DNA of 64,000 bases from assembly GCA_000381625.1 (NCBI GenBank), contig KB906767.1, positions 1,156,629 to 1,220,628 of the forward strand, read 5' to 3'. The stretch comes from Bryobacterales bacterium KBS 96 (GTDB lineage: Bacteria > Acidobacteriota > Terriglobia > Bryobacterales > Bryobacteraceae). Under the pieces are notes generated by a model. That model worked only from the letters and a program-made list of their open reading frames with translations, was not told the origin of the DNA and ran no database searches. The translations under genes were made by a program, and so were the position numbers. Positions 62,554-64,000 of the stretch are shown here, piece by piece (positions within the stretch are counted from its first letter, which is position 1; the number at the start of each line of letters is the position of its first letter).

Positions 62554-64000
62554 CGGAAGGAGCTTGCGGGAAGCGCTGGATTCCCTGCTCCGGTCCTGAA
62601 CTTGCCGCCATCAGTCCGCGCGACGAGCGTTTACTCGGACGTGTCAAGACAGCCACGGCCGCTGAATATGAACAGGTCATTGCGAATAGCCAGGAAGTGT
62701 TCACTCGCTGGCGCCTGTGCCCCGCCCCCATTCGCGGCCAGATCGTGCGGGCAATCGGCGAGGAACTGCGGAAACACAAGGACAGCCTGGGCGCGCTAGT
62801 TACGCTCGAAAACGGGAAGATTCTGGCCGAAGGCAAGGGCGAAGTGCAGGAGATGATCGACATCGCCGATTTTGCGGTGGGCCTTTCGCGTCAACTCTAC
62901 GGACTTGCCATGCACAGTGAGCGGCCGCGGCATCGCATGTATGAGCAGTGGCATCCACTCGGCTTAGTTGGCGTTATTTCGGCGTTCAACTTTCCGGTCG
63001 CCGTATGGTCGTGGAACGCGCTGATTGCGGCTGTCTGCGGCGATTGCGTCGTTTGGAAGCCCTCGCCGAAAACGCCGCTAACCGCCATCGCCGTTCAGAA
63101 AATCTGCCAGTCCGTTTTGCGCGAACACGGCTGGGAAGGCGTATTCTCGCTCGTGATCGGAAGCGAAGACGAAATTGGAGAACGCCTGATTGCGGACCGG
63201 CGCGTACCGCTGATCAGCGCCACCGGTTCCACCCGCATGGGCTATCGCGTAGGCGAGGTGGTCGCGAAACGGATGGGCCGAACGCTGCTTGAGCTTGGTG
63301 GCAACAACGGTGTCATCGTAATGGAGGACGCCAATCAGGAGCTTGCCCTGCGCGGCATTCTGTTCGGAGCAGTGGGAACCGCCGGCCAGCGCTGCACAAC
63401 GATCCGCCGCCTTTTCGTGCAGCGAGCCATCGCGGCCGGCTTCCAGGAGAAACTCGCCGCGGCTTACCGTCAGATTCCTATCGGCGATCCCATGGACAAC
63501 GCAACGCTTGTCGGTCCTCTGATTGATGCGGCGGCAATCGAAGCGATGGATCGCGCGCTTCAGACGGCCGCCGAACAGGGCGGCACGGTCGTTTACGGTG
63601 GAGGCCGCATCGAGAACCGGCCGGGATTCTACGTGCGTCCCGCAATGGTGAAAGCAAAGCACGACATGCCGATCGTGCGCCGGGAGACCTTCGCGCCGAT
63701 TCTCTACTTCATCGAATTCGATACGCTTGACGAGGTGATCGGCTGGCACAACGAAGTTCCGCAAGGATTATCCTCGGCTATCTTCACCAATAACCTGATC
63801 GCGGCCGAGACATTCCTCAGCGCACGAGGCAGCGACTGCGGCATCGCCAATGTGAACATCGGAACCAGTGGCGCCGAAATTGGCGGTGCTTTCGGCGGGG
63901 AGAAAGAAACCGGAGGCGGGCGGGAGGCGGGCAGCGACGCCTGGAAAGCCTATATGCGGCGCCAGACCGTCACCGTGAACTGGTCGCCGGAACTGCCTCT
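62487..64000 (+). CDS. ALDH7-type (antiquitin / aminoadipate-semialdehyde) dehydrogenase, truncated by the window edge
   Basis: 504 residues are in view. The N-terminus LERGAADIFDRLGIGDLAEG, the block ISAFNFPVAVWSWN, the cofactor loop SATGSTRMGYRVGE, LELGGNN and the catalytic cysteine in AVGTAGQRCTTIRR are ALDH7 hallmarks, as is GGAFGGEKETGGGREAGSDA near the C-terminus. Such enzymes oxidise alpha-aminoadipate semialdehyde in lysine breakdown or handle other aldehydes. The ATG at 62487 has AAAGGG six bases ahead and fits family alignment, so the 67-base overlap with the radical SAM gene seems real. The stop lies past 64000. Confidence 0.92.
   Translation, partial: MAGTTLERGAADIFDRLGIGDLAEGACGKRWIPCSGPELAAISPRDERLLGRVKTATAAEYEQVIANSQEVFTRWRLCPAPIRGQIVRAIGEELRKHKDSLGALVTLENGKILAEGKGEVQEMIDIADFAVGLSRQLYGLAMHSERPRHRMYEQWHPLGLVGVISAFNFPVAVWSWNALIAAVCGDCVVWKPSPKTPLTAIAVQKICQSVLREHGWEGVFSLVIGSEDEIGERLIADRRVPLISATGSTRMGYRVGEVVAKRMGRTLLELGGNNGVIVMEDANQELALRGILFGAVGTAGQRCTTIRRLFVQRAIAAGFQEKLAAAYRQIPIGDPMDNATLVGPLIDAAAIEAMDRALQTAAEQGGTVVYGGGRIENRPGFYVRPAMVKAKHDMPIVRRETFAPILYFIEFDTLDEVIGWHNEVPQGLSSAIFTNNLIAAETFLSARGSDCGIANVNIGTSGAEIGGAFGGEKETGGGREAGSDAWKAYMRRQTVTVNWSPELP

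Noticed and set aside
1-64000. tRNA, rRNA, CRISPR arrays, complete insertion sequences or prophage
   Set aside because: Intergenic stretches were scanned by eye for T-loop motifs, regular spacers, transposase motifs and phage structural genes; none was found. A tRNAscan or CRISPR search would be needed to exclude weak cases.

Overview
The window looks like a piece of an acidobacterial chromosome (order Bryobacterales / Solibacter-like is my best guess). The reasons are a moderately GC-rich sequence, dense short operons on both strands, Tat-exported oxidoreductase and TIM-barrel proteins, a VWFA-related protein remnant, an ECF-sigma envelope operon with a DUF4097 protein, an antiquitin-type aldehyde dehydrogenase, and a repeat that reads EEVRLPAPNRDREGAD in one frame, a type of repeat I associate with Solibacter-type genomes. 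No rRNA, tRNA, CRISPR array, complete insertion sequence or prophage was seen. The taxonomic call is inference from gene content only.

Layout. 1-402 is the start of a frameshifted glycoside hydrolase family 3 gene, followed by about 1.2 kb of gene-free DNA with a tandem repeat. 1.6-9 kb holds a small-molecule kinase, a histidine phosphatase, a DinB protein, and a minus-strand operon of amino acid permease, SpoIIE-type phosphatase and glycosyltransferase. 9.2-12.4 kb has pcrA with a coupled 52-residue basic protein and a secreted tyrosine phosphatase. 12.4-22 kb is a signalling and envelope stretch: TetR, DUF72, a haem-binding HAMP sensor, Ser/Thr kinase, phospholipase C-like, FecR, CPBP protease, YbaK, and an EAL protein. 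22.3-33 kb is housekeeping: EVE, rimO, yacG, pgpA, cinA, an S9 peptidase, gamma carbonic anhydrase, hisS and aspS. 33-38.3 kb is accessory: a repeat cluster, a VWA pseudogene, Uma2, DUF6916-GNAT, a Gfo/Idh/MocA protein and an ExeA-type ATPase. 38.4-42.5 kb has mltG-ruvX on the minus strand and an AI-2E-family permease with a cytochrome P450 on the plus strand.

42.5-45.5 kb is a fluoride-response operon on the minus strand: promoter, fluoride riboswitch with overlapping terminator, crcB/fluC, a nested palindrome, then three DUF190 domains in two genes and an MFS transporter. 45.5-49.8 kb has mutS2, a Nudix hydrolase, a Tat-exported TIM-barrel protein and an antitoxin pseudogene. 49.8-53.6 kb is an ECF sigma / anti-sigma operon whose last three products share a related two-helix membrane module. 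53.9-57.7 kb has nrdR, rpoD and an OmpA-type outer membrane protein.

57.9-60.7 kb is a sulfur-carrier-dependent cysteine biosynthesis operon: cysM, a JAMM peptidase (Mec), and one protein that fuses CysO, a MoeB/MoeZ E1 domain and rhodanese. The fusion leaves the carrier's Gly-Gly terminus internal, with the JAMM peptidase gene directly upstream. The window ends with a secreted Gln/Asn-rich protein, a radical SAM protein and a partial ALDH7 gene.

The strongest leads are the fluoride operon with multiple DUF190 domains, the CysO-MoeZ-rhodanese fusion, the dispersed repeat inserted in frame into a phosphatase catalytic domain, and three decaying genes (GH3, VWA, antitoxin).
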